Of a stretch of 64,000 bases of DNA, positions 1 to 8,708 are shown one piece after another. The notes beneath the pieces are model-generated. The model was not told the DNA's origin. It did not search any database and was given only the letters and a program-made list of their open reading frames with translations. Source of the stretch: an uncultured Collinsella sp. (GTDB lineage: Bacteria > Actinomycetota > Coriobacteriia > Coriobacteriales > Coriobacteriaceae); assembly GCA_900541795.1 (NCBI GenBank), contig UQLC01000001.1, positions 99,676 to 163,675 on the forward strand, read 5' to 3'. The position numbers were made by a program, and so were the translations under genes. Position 1 is the stretch's first letter; every line of letters begins with the position of its first letter.

Positions 1-1620
1 ACCCGTAACCGCGACCAAGCGACCGCGCGGAATATCGACTTCGAGCGGCTTGACGGTATGGATGGTATCGGTCGCCATGCGGATATGGCCCTGGTCGAAC
101 ATTTCGTCGTCAGTCACCTGCGGACGCAAGCGTTTGGGCTCGGCGCGCAAAAACGGCGCGATACGGCTGTCCTGCGATTGCTCAACCTCGTCTAACGTAC
201 CAGCGGCGATTACGTTGCCGCCGCCTGCTCCGGCAACGGGGCCCATCTCGACCAGATAGTCGGCTTCCGCCAGTACGCGTGTATCGTGGTCGACAACAAC
301 CACGGTGTTGCCGTCATCCACCAGATCTCGCATCACGCCCACCAAGCCGTCGACATTGGCAGGATGCAAGCCAATCGAGGGCTCGTCCAGCACATAAAGC
401 ACACCCGTCGACCGGTTGCGCACCACGCGGGCGAGCTGCACACGCTGGCGCTCACCCGTGGAGAGCGTGGCACCGGCGCGGTCGAGTGAAAGGTAATCGA
501 GACCCAGGTCGACCAGACGACGGGCCACGCTCAAAAACGAATCGCAGATATCCGTCGCCATGGGCCGCATCTCGGGCGGCAAGGATGCGGGCACCCCGCG
601 CATCCACTCAATCGCCTCGCCCAGCGTCATGGCCGCGGCCTGCGCCAGATTGATACCGCGCACCTGGGGCTGGCGCGCGGCCTCGGAGAGACGCGTGCCG
701 CCGCAATCACGGCATGCTCCCTCGCGCAAAAAGCGCGCAACGCGTTTTAAGCCCTTATCGTCCTTGACCTTGGCGAGCGCATTTTCGACGGTATAGACGG
801 CGTTGTAATAGGTGAAGTCGAGCGGCGTGGCGCCCTCACCGTTTTTGGGAACGTAGAGAATGTGCTTCTTAACCGCCGGGCCATGAAACACGATGTCGCG
901 CTCTTGAGGCGTGAGCTGGTTAAATGGCACGTCGGTGCGCACGCCCATCTCGCCAGCAACCTGCTTCATCAGATCCCACATGAGCGTGCCCCAAGGAAGC
1001 ACCGCGCCCTCGTTGATAGTCTTTGACTCGTCGGGCACCAGGCTCGCCTCGTCTACCTCGCGCATGGCACCGGTGCCGCCGCAGGTAGGGCACGCACCGC
1101 CGCTATTGAAAGCCAAATCCTCGGCACTCGGCGCGTAGAACTCGCGGCCGCATGTCGGACACGTGAGCGACAGGCCCGCAGCCACGTTAAGGCTCGGCTC
1201 CACACGCGCCCCGCAATGCGGGCACACGTGATGGGCGCAACGGCTAAAGAGTAGACGCAGGCTATTGTTGAGCTCGGTCATGGTACCAAAGGTCGAGCGC
1301 ACACCCGGTACACTGGGGCGCTGATGTAATGCGAGCGCCGCTGGCACGTGCAGCACCTCGTCCACCTGGGCGTGCTCGGCCTGCGTCAGACGACGGCGGG
1401 TATAGGTGCTGAGCGCCTCCAGATAGCGGCGCGAGCCCTCGGCATAAAGAACCCCGAGTGCCAGCGAACTCTTGCCCGAACCCGACACGCCGGCAATGCC
1501 CACGAGCTTTCCCAGCGGAATATCGATATCGATGTCTTTGAGGTTATGGACGCGCGCGCCACGCACCTCGATAGCCTGCGGGTTCATCTTCTGTTCCGTC
1601 ACCTTTATCACCCTACTCAT
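1..1620 (-). CDS. UvrA-type ABC ATPase paralogue, C-terminal part beyond window
   Basis: UvrA-family DNA-damage-recognition type ATPase with two ABC modules; only the first module and the very start of the second are inside the window. From ATG 1618-1620, Walker A GVSGSGKS lies near residues 44-51. A zinc finger starts CPHC (about 133) and closes CPTC (about 154), a further CPTC follows at about 177, and the signature LSTGERQRVQ and Walker B VLYVLDEPS come later. In canonical UvrA a UvrB-binding insert of over 100 residues follows the first zinc pair; here only a few tens of residues separate it from the AFNSGGACPTC segment. That is the short architecture of UvrA2/DrrC-like paralogues linked to drug self-protection rather than core excision repair. 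The ATG overlaps the upstream ATPase stop by 8 bases; an in-frame ATG at 1587 is the alternative start. Repair versus resistance role is inferred. Confidence 0.85.
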   Translation of the reverse strand, partial: MSRVIKVTEQKMNPQAIEVRGARVHNLKDIDIDIPLGKLVGIAGVSGSGKSSLALGVLYAEGSRRYLEALSTYTRRRLTQAEHAQVDEVLHVPAALALHQRPSVPGVRSTFGTMTELNNSLRLLFSRCAHHVCPHCGARVEPSLNVAAGLSLTCPTCGREFYAPSAEDLAFNSGGACPTCGGTGAMREVDEASLVPDESKTINEGAVLPWGTLMWDLMKQVAGEMGVRTDVPFNQLTPQERDIVFHGPAVKKHILYVPKNGEGATPLDFTYYNAVYTVENALAKVKDDKGLKRVARFLREGACRDCGGTRLSEAARQPQVRGINLAQAAAMTLGEAIEWMRGVPASLPPEMRPMATDICDSFLSVARRLVDLGLDYLSLDRAGATLSTGERQRVQLARVVRNRSTGVLYVLDEPSIGLHPANVDGLVGVMRDLVDDGNTVVVVDHDTRVLAEADYLVEMGPVAGAGGGNVIAAGTLDEVEQSQDSRIAPFLRAEPKRLRPQVTDDEMFDQGHIRMATDTIHTVKPLEVDIPRGRLVAVTG

Positions 1621-2731
1621 GCCATATAACTCGATCGCGAATGTACGCGCCCAGCATGGGCACGGTAAACCGGACGAGGCCGTATCCGGCAGCCTCGATG
1701 ACGCGCTCGCGAATCAGGCTTGCACGATATTTACTCGCCCAGCTCTGCGTGCGATCGCAACGCTCAATGATGTCCGCCATGCGCGTCGGCTTACCCTCGT
1801 CAGCAGCCATGGCCTCGATAAAGAGGCGTTGCGGACTGCGCAGACCGTAATACAGAGGTGCGTCAACCGCTTCGTAGAACTCGGAGACGGCATCCGCATG
1901 GCCATTCTCGACATCGCGCCTTTCGATGACCTGCGAGCCACGCCGGACAGCAGACCGCCACATGTAATAGCCCACCAGCTGAACCATATAGGGATGCCCC
2001 ATGCTCTTGCGCGCCGCAAGGTCCGCCGTCTCCGTGTCAACGTAAAGACCGGCGTCTTTGACCGTCTGGATATATGAATCGCGCACTTTGGGCAAAGAAA
2101 TCGCCCCCAGCGTACGCTGCTGGGCGCGGCGCAGAAACGTTACGCTCGGCTCTTCGAGCAAGTCATCAACCATACTGGGCAAGCCGGCAAAAACCAGCGC
2201 AAGACCGCGCTGGTCGCTATCGGGCAAGCCCGTGGCATCTTGGTCTCCAAGCACTTGCTGATAGAGAACGGCCAGCGCCGCCAGCTCCTCGATAGACGCA
2301 GACTGCGCCTCGTCAATCGCAAACAGTATGCCCTTGCCTGGCCCGAGTTTCTTGAGGCGTTCGTTGACCAGCCCTCGCAACGTCTCGCCTTTTGCTCGCG
2401 CCGCCTCAACCGACATCCGACCAAACGACGGACCGAACTCCATTGACGTCACAACGGGCTTATTCGAGCGAAGCGCCTCGGCCAAGCGGTCGCATAAGCC
2501 AAGCGAAGCGGAATCGGAAACAACCGCCCATCCGCGCTCGCTAGCCAAACGTTGCAGCTCCCGCAGGAGAACCGTTTTGCCGCAGCCGCGGTTTCCCGTA
2601 ATGAGCATGAACCTGCCCGGCGCTCCAGCGCCGTTATCGAGCCCTTCCTCAAAATCTTCGATGACCGACTCGCGGCCGATGAGTACCGGGGGCCGCTTGC
2701 CAGCAGTGGGCTTAAAGGGATTTGGATTCAT
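1613..2731 (-). CDS. AAA ATPase with C-terminal winged-helix domain
   Basis: A 372-residue P-loop ATPase. Walker A GNRGCGKT is at residues 46-53 and Walker B ILFAIDEAQ near 135-143, followed by a sensor-like LALVFAGLPS. The C-terminal ~70 residues (PTRMADIIERC to FTVPMLGAYI) read as a winged helix, so the protein may bind DNA; AAA_16/Orc1-like folds share this plan. Start ATG 2731 follows a strong GAGGAGG. The stop overlaps the start of the UvrA-type gene, which suggests translational coupling and a shared job. Three phased heptamers lie just upstream (2767-2793). The same family recurs as a decayed copy near 47.6 kb. Substrate and role are unknown. Confidence 0.8.
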   Translation of the reverse strand: MNPNPFKPTAGKRPPVLIGRESVIEDFEEGLDNGAGAPGRFMLITGNRGCGKTVLLRELQRLASERGWAVVSDSASLGLCDRLAEALRSNKPVVTSMEFGPSFGRMSVEAARAKGETLRGLVNERLKKLGPGKGILFAIDEAQSASIEELAALAVLYQQVLGDQDATGLPDSDQRGLALVFAGLPSMVDDLLEEPSVTFLRRAQQRTLGAISLPKVRDSYIQTVKDAGLYVDTETADLAARKSMGHPYMVQLVGYYMWRSAVRRGSQVIERRDVENGHADAVSEFYEAVDAPLYYGLRSPQRLFIEAMAADEGKPTRMADIIERCDRTQSWASKYRASLIRERVIEAAGYGLVRFTVPMLGAYIRDRVIWHE

Positions 2732-2766
2732 GTCGGCCTCCTCGGATTGGCAAACCCTGGTAATAG

Positions 2767-2793
2767 TTATACCAACTTATACCGAGTTATACC
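2767..2793 (-). promoter_or_regulatory. Three direct heptamers at 10-bp spacing upstream of AAA ATPase
   Basis: On the minus strand GGTATAA occurs three times at an exact 10-bp period (plus-strand TTATACC at 2767, 2777 and 2787), about 36-62 bp before the ATPase start. One-turn spacing puts all copies on one DNA face, as expected for an iterated operator. Function is inferred. Confidence 0.45.
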
Positions 2794-2824
2794 AACAGGA
2801 TGCGATAAAGAGACTGACCCTCTA

Positions 2825-4828
2825 TCACCTATGGCCGAAAAACTCGGCGTCCGCCGCTCGCCAGGGGCGGAAGGTGGCGGGATCGACCTTTACGTGGGCT
2901 GCGGCGGGTACGTCGTACCATTTGACCGTGTAACCGGCGCCGTGAGAGCAAAAGACCGAATCGGGCGTGTTGGGCAGATCGGCCTCGGGCTCATAGGCGG
3001 CTGCCTCGATGACGCGCTCGGCATCATGGCAAGCCGCATAGCCGGCGAACTCCAGGTACAGATGACCGCGACCACTCGTGTAGGCGGCCACCTCCAGCGC
3101 GTAATCCTGCACCTCAGATGCCGGCACACGACCCACAAGCTTCGCCCGGTCTCCCGCCATCGTCGGCGGCTCGTACTCGGCACCCATGCGTGTGGCATCC
3201 GAGAGCGCCCGGCCCACGCACTCCCCCGGCACCTCGAGCTCAAAGCGATACCACGGCTCCAACAGTACCGCCGCGCCGGCCTCACGCGCCTGCATCAAAC
3301 CCTGACGAATCGCGCGGTACGTGGCCTGGCGAAAATCGCCGCCCTCGGTGTGTTTGGCATGCGCGCGACCACCTGTGAGCGTAATGCGCACATCGGTGAT
3401 GGGCGAGCCGGTCAGCACGCCCAGGTGATCGCGCTCCATAGCGTTGGTGAGCGCCAAACGCTGCCAGTTAAGATCGAGCTCGTCGGTCGAGGTCACGGTG
3501 CCAAACTGCACGCCCGAGCCCGCCGACAACGGCTCCAAGCGCAGATGTACCTCGGCATAGTGGCGCAGCGGCTCAAAGTGGCCCACGCCCTCGACCGGCT
3601 GCGAAATGGTCTCCTTATAGAGGATGCCGCCGGGCTCAAACTCGACCGCAAGGCCAAAACGATCGGCCAGCACGCGCTGCACGACCTCGAGCTGCACCGC
3701 TCCCATGAGCTGCAGATGTATTTGTTCAAGATGCGTGTTCCAGCTTACGCCGAGCATGGGATCTTCGTCCGCCAACTCAGTCAGCGCTTTGAACACCGCG
3801 TGGACATCGTGTTCGCCCGGAAGCACCGTATAGGTGAGGACCGGCGCAATGACGGGCGTATCGCCCGCGGGCTCCGCGCCCAGGGCATCACCCGGGCGAA
3901 CGTGCGCAAGACCCGTCACGGTGCAGATGCCGCCAGCGGCAACTTCCTGGGCAAGCTCGTATTTCTCGCCGTTATAGATGCGCACCTGGTCGATCTTTTG
4001 CTCCCATGCCTCGGCACCGGAACGTCCGTTAATCATCTGCTTGGCATGCAGCGTGCCGCCGGTCACTTTAACCCAAGCCAAGCGCTCACCGCGATCCCCG
4101 CGGCTGACACGATAGACGCGCGCGGCAAACTCCGGAAGCCATGCCTGTTCACGCATCAGAGCGCATATGCCGTCCAGCAGCTCGTCCACGCCTTGGTCCT
4201 TGAGCGCCGAGCCGGCAAAGCAGGGAAAGAGCTTGCGCTCGGCAACCATGCGCGACAGCGTTGCGACGGAAAGCTCACCCACCCCAAGAAACTCCTCGAG
4301 TGCCGCCTCGTCCAACGCAGCAGCGTCCTCCTGAACGGCGCCGCCCGCCAGCAGTTCGCTGGCATCCAGGCAGCCTTCGGAAAGACGCTGCCCAAGCTGT
4401 GTCAGCAAAACATCGCGGCCGGGATTCTCCAAATCGATCTTGTTGATATAGATGAACGTCGGAATGTCATAGCGCGCAAGCAGGCGCCACAGGGTTTCGG
4501 TGTGCCCTTGCACGCCATCGTTGGCGCCCACAACCAAAATCGCATAGTCGAGTGCGCGCAGCGTGCGCTCCGCCTCGGCAGAAAAATCGACATGCCCCGG
4601 CGCATCCACGAGCATGACGTGGGTATCGCCGTGGTCGAGTACGGCCTGCGACGAGAAGATCGTAATGCCACGCTCGCGCTCAATCTCGTTCGTATCCAGA
4701 TGCGAATCGCCATCGTCCACGCGGCCGCGTTTGCGAATGCGACCCGCGTTGAACAGCATGGCCTCGGCCAACGTGGTCTTGCCAGCATCGACATGCGCCA
4801 AGATTCCAACGACCGCTTGCTTCGACAT
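2825..4828 (-). CDS. TetM-like ribosomal-protection/translation GTPase
   Basis: A 667-residue EF-G-like GTPase of the TetM/TetO/OtrA type, which binds the ribosomal A site and displaces tetracycline or rescues translation. G1 AHVDAGKT is at 11-18, the switch I region has ERERGITI, G3 DAPGH is at 75-79 and G4 NKID at 129-132. EF-G domain II to V sequence follows, ending in the family tail HGAGYTVKWYDV. Length is slightly above TetM (about 639). Start ATG 4828 follows AAGAGGAGAGCC; the longer in-frame extension to 4897 has no such site. Nothing nearby marks it as mobile, so it looks like a chromosomal member whose resistance activity is unproven. Confidence 0.88.
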   Translation of the reverse strand: MSKQAVVGILAHVDAGKTTLAEAMLFNAGRIRKRGRVDDGDSHLDTNEIERERGITIFSSQAVLDHGDTHVMLVDAPGHVDFSAEAERTLRALDYAILVVGANDGVQGHTETLWRLLARYDIPTFIYINKIDLENPGRDVLLTQLGQRLSEGCLDASELLAGGAVQEDAAALDEAALEEFLGVGELSVATLSRMVAERKLFPCFAGSALKDQGVDELLDGICALMREQAWLPEFAARVYRVSRGDRGERLAWVKVTGGTLHAKQMINGRSGAEAWEQKIDQVRIYNGEKYELAQEVAAGGICTVTGLAHVRPGDALGAEPAGDTPVIAPVLTYTVLPGEHDVHAVFKALTELADEDPMLGVSWNTHLEQIHLQLMGAVQLEVVQRVLADRFGLAVEFEPGGILYKETISQPVEGVGHFEPLRHYAEVHLRLEPLSAGSGVQFGTVTSTDELDLNWQRLALTNAMERDHLGVLTGSPITDVRITLTGGRAHAKHTEGGDFRQATYRAIRQGLMQAREAGAAVLLEPWYRFELEVPGECVGRALSDATRMGAEYEPPTMAGDRAKLVGRVPASEVQDYALEVAAYTSGRGHLYLEFAGYAACHDAERVIEAAAYEPEADLPNTPDSVFCSHGAGYTVKWYDVPAAAHVKVDPATFRPWRAADAEFFGHR

Positions 4829-5072
4829 GGCTCTCCTCTTATTGCAAGCCCATCGCACGCGGCAACGGGCATCCTCGTTCCACACTGGATGATACAATGT
4901 ACGGGCCGGCGGGCGAAGCGGGCCCTATCCCCCGACCGAGCTCATCGCCCCGCGTTGCCGCGCGGCGATTTTCGTAGGTTCGCGCCTTGCGAAAGCCGGC
5001 ACCTCCCCTTTTTGTCTGCCCGGGCTCATCTGGGGCGATAACAACGCGAGCCCCACAACAACGCGTTTTACC

Positions 5073-5099
5073 AAAAATGGCCCCACTCGGGGCCATTTT
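5073..5099 (-). terminator. Rho-independent terminator of the GNAT gene
   Basis: Hairpin with arms AAAAATGGCCCC and GGGGCCATTTTT around ACTC. It lies 35 bp past the GNAT stop on the minus strand and ends in a T-run. Confidence 0.8.
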
Positions 5100-5133
5100 C
5101 ATTTCGGTGAAACGCTGGTATGTGACTCGGCCT

Positions 5134-5625
5134 TTATGCCTCGCGCAGCCAATCAAACGCGACGCGCGGCGTACCGTCCGACACACATACGATACCGGCG
5201 CGCTTAAACCCGGCCTTGGCGATGGCGCCCCGCATAGGCAGGTTGTCTTGGTGTGTGTCGATACGCAGATGGTCGATACGTTCCTTGGCAAAGGCAAACA
5301 TCGCGGCCGCAACGCCATGCGTGGTGCCGTCGGACGCCACACGGTGCAGCACGGCGTACGGAGTGTCGCTGCGCCATCGCCCGTCCTCAATTACGCCATA
5401 GCACTCGTCCGGGCCCGGTAAAAAGGCAAACGTCGCCACCACGCGGCCGTCGACTTCGCACACATAGCTGCCACCGGCGGCGATATCGGCAGCCAGTTGC
5501 TCGGCCGAAGGCGTGCCCTCGGGCCACTGCGTGGCGTTGCCATGTGCGCGCATAAAGGCGCGGGCCGCGTCATAGATAGCCATGACGGCAGGAATGTCGG
5601 TATCGAGGGTTTTTCTGATCATCAC
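5134..5625 (-). CDS. GNAT-family N-acetyltransferase
   Basis: A 163-residue single-domain GNAT protein. It starts with the usual MIRKTLDTDIPAVMAIYDAAR strand-helix; the central YVCEVDGRVVATFAF beta strands are followed by HGVAAAMFAFAKER, in the position of the acetyl-CoA pyrophosphate loop, then the C-terminal LPMRGAIAKAGFKRAG. It would transfer an acetyl group from acetyl-CoA to a small molecule or protein amine; the substrate cannot be read from sequence. GTG 5625 and ATG 5622 are adjacent start candidates behind GAGG. It is monocistronic with its own terminator. Confidence 0.85.
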   Translation of the reverse strand: MMIRKTLDTDIPAVMAIYDAARAFMRAHGNATQWPEGTPSAEQLAADIAAGGSYVCEVDGRVVATFAFLPGPDECYGVIEDGRWRSDTPYAVLHRVASDGTTHGVAAAMFAFAKERIDHLRIDTHQDNLPMRGAIAKAGFKRAGIVCVSDGTPRVAFDWLREA

Positions 5626-5699
5626 GCGGCGACCTCACGTTTATTGGTATCACTTTGATTGGGCAATGATACCAGCGTTTGGAGAGGGGCACGAAGCAG

Positions 5700-5996
5700 A
5701 TGGGGAGCAAAAAGCGAGCCGCTTGGTCAAAAGCCAAAAGCGAGTTTTTGGGCGCTGCCACGGGCGGCGATATGGGCGACCTGTTTGCGCGCGAAGACGA
5801 GCGCCGCGACGCCCTGGACGCCAAGCGCGATGAAGCCTGGCGTTACAAGTCGTGCGAACGCAAAAACCGTTACGACACGCGCGCCGAGGCCGAGGCCGTT
5901 ATGGCCGACTGCGAAAACCGCGGGCGGCGCGGTTTGGCCTGCTACAAATGCGAATACTGCGGCGGATGGCACCTGACGTCGCACCCTTGGAAATAG
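5700..5996 (+). CDS. Small protein with C-terminal zinc-binding-like motif
   Basis: A 98-residue protein from ATG 5700 behind GGAGAGGGG. A charged N-terminal half (KRAAWSKAKSEFLG, FAREDERRDALDAKRDEAW) precedes a motif CYKCEYCGGWHLTSHPWK. The pattern C-x2-C-x2-C with a following WHLTSHP resembles the zinc-knuckle-like end of small actinobacterial and phage proteins of unknown function. It stands alone between divergent and convergent genes. Biochemical role is unknown; coding status is supported by frame length, start site and the conserved-looking tail. Confidence 0.7.
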   Translation: MGSKKRAAWSKAKSEFLGAATGGDMGDLFAREDERRDALDAKRDEAWRYKSCERKNRYDTRAEAEAVMADCENRGRRGLACYKCEYCGGWHLTSHPWK

Positions 5997-6044
5997 GCGC
6001 CGCATCGGCACGGCACTGACGGAGTGCCAGCCATCGCACGCAAG

Positions 6045-6749
6045 CTACGGACGCGGCGGCACCAAAACATCGTAACGGACGGCCTTGCCCGCAAGTTGAT
6101 AGCTCGGCTTAACGCCGGCAAGCAGCGGGCCCTTCACCGGCCGCTTGATAACGACCTTGCGCGGATGCACAGCAAGCGCCGCCTCGACCAGCGACTCCTC
6201 ATCGGTACATGGCTGTTCCAGATGGTGCAAGAGTTGGAACTTCTTTTTGACCGCCGCACTTTTGGTACGCTCGGGAAACATGGGGTCCAGATACACCACG
6301 TCGGGGGCGGCAAGCTCGCCCCGCCCGATCAACTCAGCTACATGGCGAAGACCGGCAATGCTGTCCTCGCCCGCATGAAGGCGCATGCGCGACACGGCAA
6401 CCGCAAGCGCCGGATCATCTGCCGCGCGATCCAAGGCATCCTTGAGGAGCGCCGCAATCACGCAATCCTGCTCATACAGATCGACGGTAAAGCCCGCGGT
6501 CGCCAACAGCAGCGAATCCTCGCCAAAGCCTGCCGTGGCATCAATCGCCCATGGGCACTCGATGCCTTTTGCGCGCGCAGCCTTTACCAACAGCTCTTGC
6601 CGCAGACGGCCCTGCTTGAGCCGCGGAAGCATGCGGCCAAAATCGGCGCGCAGCTCCATCGTGCCGTCGGTGAGTGTGAGGCCCTCGGACTTCCCGATCA
6701 GCTCAAGCCCCGCGGCCCGAGCAACAGAAAAGGGATCGACGACGCCCAT
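6045..6749 (-). CDS. rsmJ: 16S rRNA (guanine1516-N2)-methyltransferase RsmJ
   Basis: A 234-residue SAM-dependent methyltransferase. It carries the RsmJ-specific series: ADFGRMLPRL, WAIDATAGFGEDSLLLA (SAM loop), VDLYEQDCVIAALLKDAL, DVVYLDPMFPERTKSAAVKK (catalytic DPMFP) and VVIKRPVKGPLL. The family methylates G1516 of 16S rRNA. The start ATG 6749 sits 5 bases after AGGAG; a GTG six bases upstream is less likely. A small membrane-protein gene lies upstream on the same strand, with no obvious functional link. Confidence 0.85.
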   Translation of the reverse strand: MGVVDPFSVARAAGLELIGKSEGLTLTDGTMELRADFGRMLPRLKQGRLRQELLVKAARAKGIECPWAIDATAGFGEDSLLLATAGFTVDLYEQDCVIAALLKDALDRAADDPALAVAVSRMRLHAGEDSIAGLRHVAELIGRGELAAPDVVYLDPMFPERTKSAAVKKKFQLLHHLEQPCTDEESLVEAALAVHPRKVVIKRPVKGPLLAGVKPSYQLAGKAVRYDVLVPPRP

Positions 6750-6812
6750 GGACACTCCTTAACAAACAAACGAATACGCGGGACGCCGTTTATGCCAGCA
6801 CCCAACCGTCCG

Positions 6813-6956
6813 CTATTGTCCCACATGCGACATGGCCCACAGCATCCCAATGCAAAGCACCGCCATCAATCCCGTGCACACGGCAGCGATCACAGAATCA
6901 CCCATGCGCCTTCCCAACGACCGCGGCTCACGCACTTGCCCCGCTCCGTACATCAT
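6813..6956 (-). CDS. Small single-pass membrane protein
   Basis: A 47-residue protein starting MMYGAGQVREPRSLGRR behind AGGAGGAGTC, followed by one hydrophobic segment (DSVIAAVCTGLMAVLCIGML) and a short tail. The near-consensus ribosome binding site and membrane helix support coding. It precedes rsmJ on the same strand by about 60 bp and may be cotranscribed. No family recognised. Confidence 0.6.
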   Translation of the reverse strand: MMYGAGQVREPRSLGRRMGDSVIAAVCTGLMAVLCIGMLWAMSHVGQ

Positions 6957-7184
6957 GACTCCTCCTTGAGACCAGCTCCTTGTTACGGCCTCATCATCGC
7001 AGCGCCGCACATGGGCTGCCATCGATTTGGCTTACGTCCAGCTTTCCTTTTTGAAAGGTTGGACCGTACAGGCAAGAGACGCTTTCAAACGCATGCATCG
7101 CCCCGTTGAGCTACAATGTGCTTCACCATATGTGCAGCACTTGGGGTGCGCCAGGTTGGCGTACTCGTATCGAAAGGACCAGCC

Positions 7185-7586
7185 ATGAGCTCTGCTCGTA
7201 AGACTCTCAAAATCCTTGCCCTCGTCTACTTTGTTTTGGGCATCGCCAGCCTCGTCATCGCCGGCGTCGGCATCGCGACCGGCAACCTCGATTCCACGTA
7301 CGGGTCGAACGCCATGCTCGCCGCGGTCGTGCTGGTCGCCAAGGGCCTCATCGATCTCGCCGCGGGCGTTGCGGGCATCAAGGGCGCCAACAAGCCTTCG
7401 CAGGTGGATGGTGCGTTTAAGCTCGGCATCGTTGCCGCAATCGCCACGATTGCGCAGGCCGCGCTCACGCTTCCCGCGCTCGGCGGCAGCTCCGTCAATA
7501 TCGTCGCCTTTGTCATCGTGGTCTACGACCTGTTCTTTGTTCAGCAGGCACACGCCGTTAAGGCCGAGAACAAGGACCGCCTGTAA
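7185..7586 (+). CDS. Four-helix integral membrane protein, unknown function
   Basis: A 133-residue protein of four predicted membrane helices: residues about 7-28 (LKILALVYFVLGIASLVIAG), 43-64 (AMLAAVVLVAKGLIDLAAGV), 76-98 and 103-122 (VNIVAFVIVVYDLFFV). No enzymatic motif is seen. Start ATG 7185 follows GAAAGGACCAGCC; an upstream in-frame extension to 7116 lacks a site. A strong hairpin terminator follows. It resembles small helical-bundle membrane proteins common in Actinobacteria; function unknown. Confidence 0.75.
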   Translation: MSSARKTLKILALVYFVLGIASLVIAGVGIATGNLDSTYGSNAMLAAVVLVAKGLIDLAAGVAGIKGANKPSQVDGAFKLGIVAAIATIAQAALTLPALGGSSVNIVAFVIVVYDLFFVQQAHAVKAENKDRL

Positions 7587-7624
7587 GCGCTCGCTTCTCA
7601 TAACCTCTGCAGCCAAGCAACTAA

Positions 7625-7660
7625 AAAGGGCCGATCGCGCATCTCCGCGGTCGGCCCTTT
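7625..7660 (+). terminator. Rho-independent terminator
   Basis: Arms AAAGGGCCGATCGC and GCGGTCGGCCCTTT with an 8-base loop, about 40 bp after the membrane-protein stop. It could also serve the opposite strand. Confidence 0.75.
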
Positions 7661-7677
7661 ACGTTTGCCCAGACAAA

Positions 7678-7712
7678 ACCTACCAAAACAAACCTGTCCC
7701 TTTTTGGCAGGT
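7678..7712. repeat. Imperfect inverted repeat 3' of rlmA
   Basis: Arms ACCTACCAAAA and TTTTGGCAGGT surround a CCTGTCCC core, directly after the rlmA stop on the minus strand. The GGGACAG core recalls the GGGAC-containing palindromes elsewhere in the window. Confidence 0.45.
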
Positions 7713-7714
7713 TG

Positions 7715-8530
7715 TTAGCTGTGGCGGTACTCGGCGATGATGAAGTCGATGTCGGTTTGAAGGGTGTCCAAGTTTGCCAGGCGCTCTTTATCGGCAGGGC
7801 GCGTGCGGTAGTAGTACGGCGTCATCTGGAACACCGCCTCGATGTCGGCCTGGGTTTGGAGCGTAATGTTCGCAGACACCCGCCGCGTTCCGACCAACTC
7901 GAGCTCGGTGGTCTTCGGCAGCTTCTCATCGTTAAGGTACGGCGTGTCGTAGAGTACCTCCTTGAGCCCAAACAGATGACGGGCACCCGGCACCACGGTG
8001 TAGAGCGAGCCCTCTGGCGCCAGCACGCGAGAAAACTCACGCTCGTTAAAGGGAGCAAAGAGCTCGGTCACCATATCGAAGGTGCCATCGGCCACGGGGA
8101 TGTCCTTCATGTTGGCCACGAAGTAGGTCGCATCGCCGCGCTTGGCGGCAAGGCGCACCATCTCTTTGCCCAGGTCAAAGCCGTAAGCATTCACGCCCGG
8201 CACCGCACCCATGGCGCTGGTGTAATAGCCCTCGCCACAGCAAATATCGAGCAACGTCATGGGGCAGTTCGTAGACGCGGCACGTCCAGACACCCGCTCG
8301 CGCACCAGCTCGACCATCGCATCGCGCAACGGCGCATAGTAACCGCGGTTCAGAAAGTCGCGACGGCTGCGTGCCTGCGACTTGGGATCGCCCATGGAGT
8401 CGCCGCTCTTGGACGAGCGCAGGAGATATAGATAGCCCTCGCGCGCACGGTCAAACCGGTGCCCACCCGCGCATGCAGCACCGCGTTCGTCATCCACCAG
8501 CGGCTCATGGCAAACGGGACACAACAACAT
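7715..8530 (-). CDS. rlmA: 23S rRNA (guanine-N1)-methyltransferase, RlmA type
   Basis: A 271-residue protein with an N-terminal zinc finger (CPVC at 4-7, then CAGGH) and FDRAREGYLYLL, the RlmA signature. A Rossmann SAM domain follows: LLDICCGEGYYTSAM, then ELFAPFNEREFSRVLAPEGSL. The C-terminal QMTPYYYRTRPA and LQTDIDF match the family closely. RlmA methylates N1 of a helix 35 guanine (G745 or G748 class) in 23S rRNA; which one cannot be assigned. Start ATG 8530 follows AAGGAGTTGCC. The gene is single. Confidence 0.88.
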   Translation of the reverse strand: MLLCPVCHEPLVDDERGAACAGGHRFDRAREGYLYLLRSSKSGDSMGDPKSQARSRRDFLNRGYYAPLRDAMVELVRERVSGRAASTNCPMTLLDICCGEGYYTSAMGAVPGVNAYGFDLGKEMVRLAAKRGDATYFVANMKDIPVADGTFDMVTELFAPFNEREFSRVLAPEGSLYTVVPGARHLFGLKEVLYDTPYLNDEKLPKTTELELVGTRRVSANITLQTQADIEAVFQMTPYYYRTRPADKERLANLDTLQTDIDFIIAEYRHS

Positions 8531-8586
8531 GGCAACTCCTTAGCGCGAACAACACAACGCCCACCATTGTCGCACGCCTTCCCCGC

Positions 8587-8644
8587 CTAGTCATTGGGGA
8601 CGTTCTTGAATGAGTAATCGTTTTAGAACGTCCCCAATGACTAG
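8587..8644. repeat. 20-bp perfect inverted repeat (GGGGACGTTCT family)
   Basis: Arms CTAGTCATTGGGGACGTTCT and its exact complement at 8625-8644 with an 18-bp loop, between divergent rlmA and the MATE gene. A related copy lies at 30452-30507 and a degenerate one at 29734-29781. Confidence 0.8.
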
Positions 8645-8708
8645 TCGATTAGGAGTATCATCGTCTGCGCAAATAAGCACAAAAGAGCATATTAGAGATT
8701 GAGAGCAT

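Noticed and set aside
2825..4828. Acquired tetracycline-resistance gene on a mobile element
   Set aside because: No transposon, integrase or conjugation genes nearby and base composition like its neighbours; a chromosomal homologue is more likely.
2552..5041. Long plus-strand open frame (829 codons) opposite the TetM-like gene
   Set aside because: Arg/His/Ala-rich translation with no motifs; the opposite frame has all GTPase motifs and a good start.
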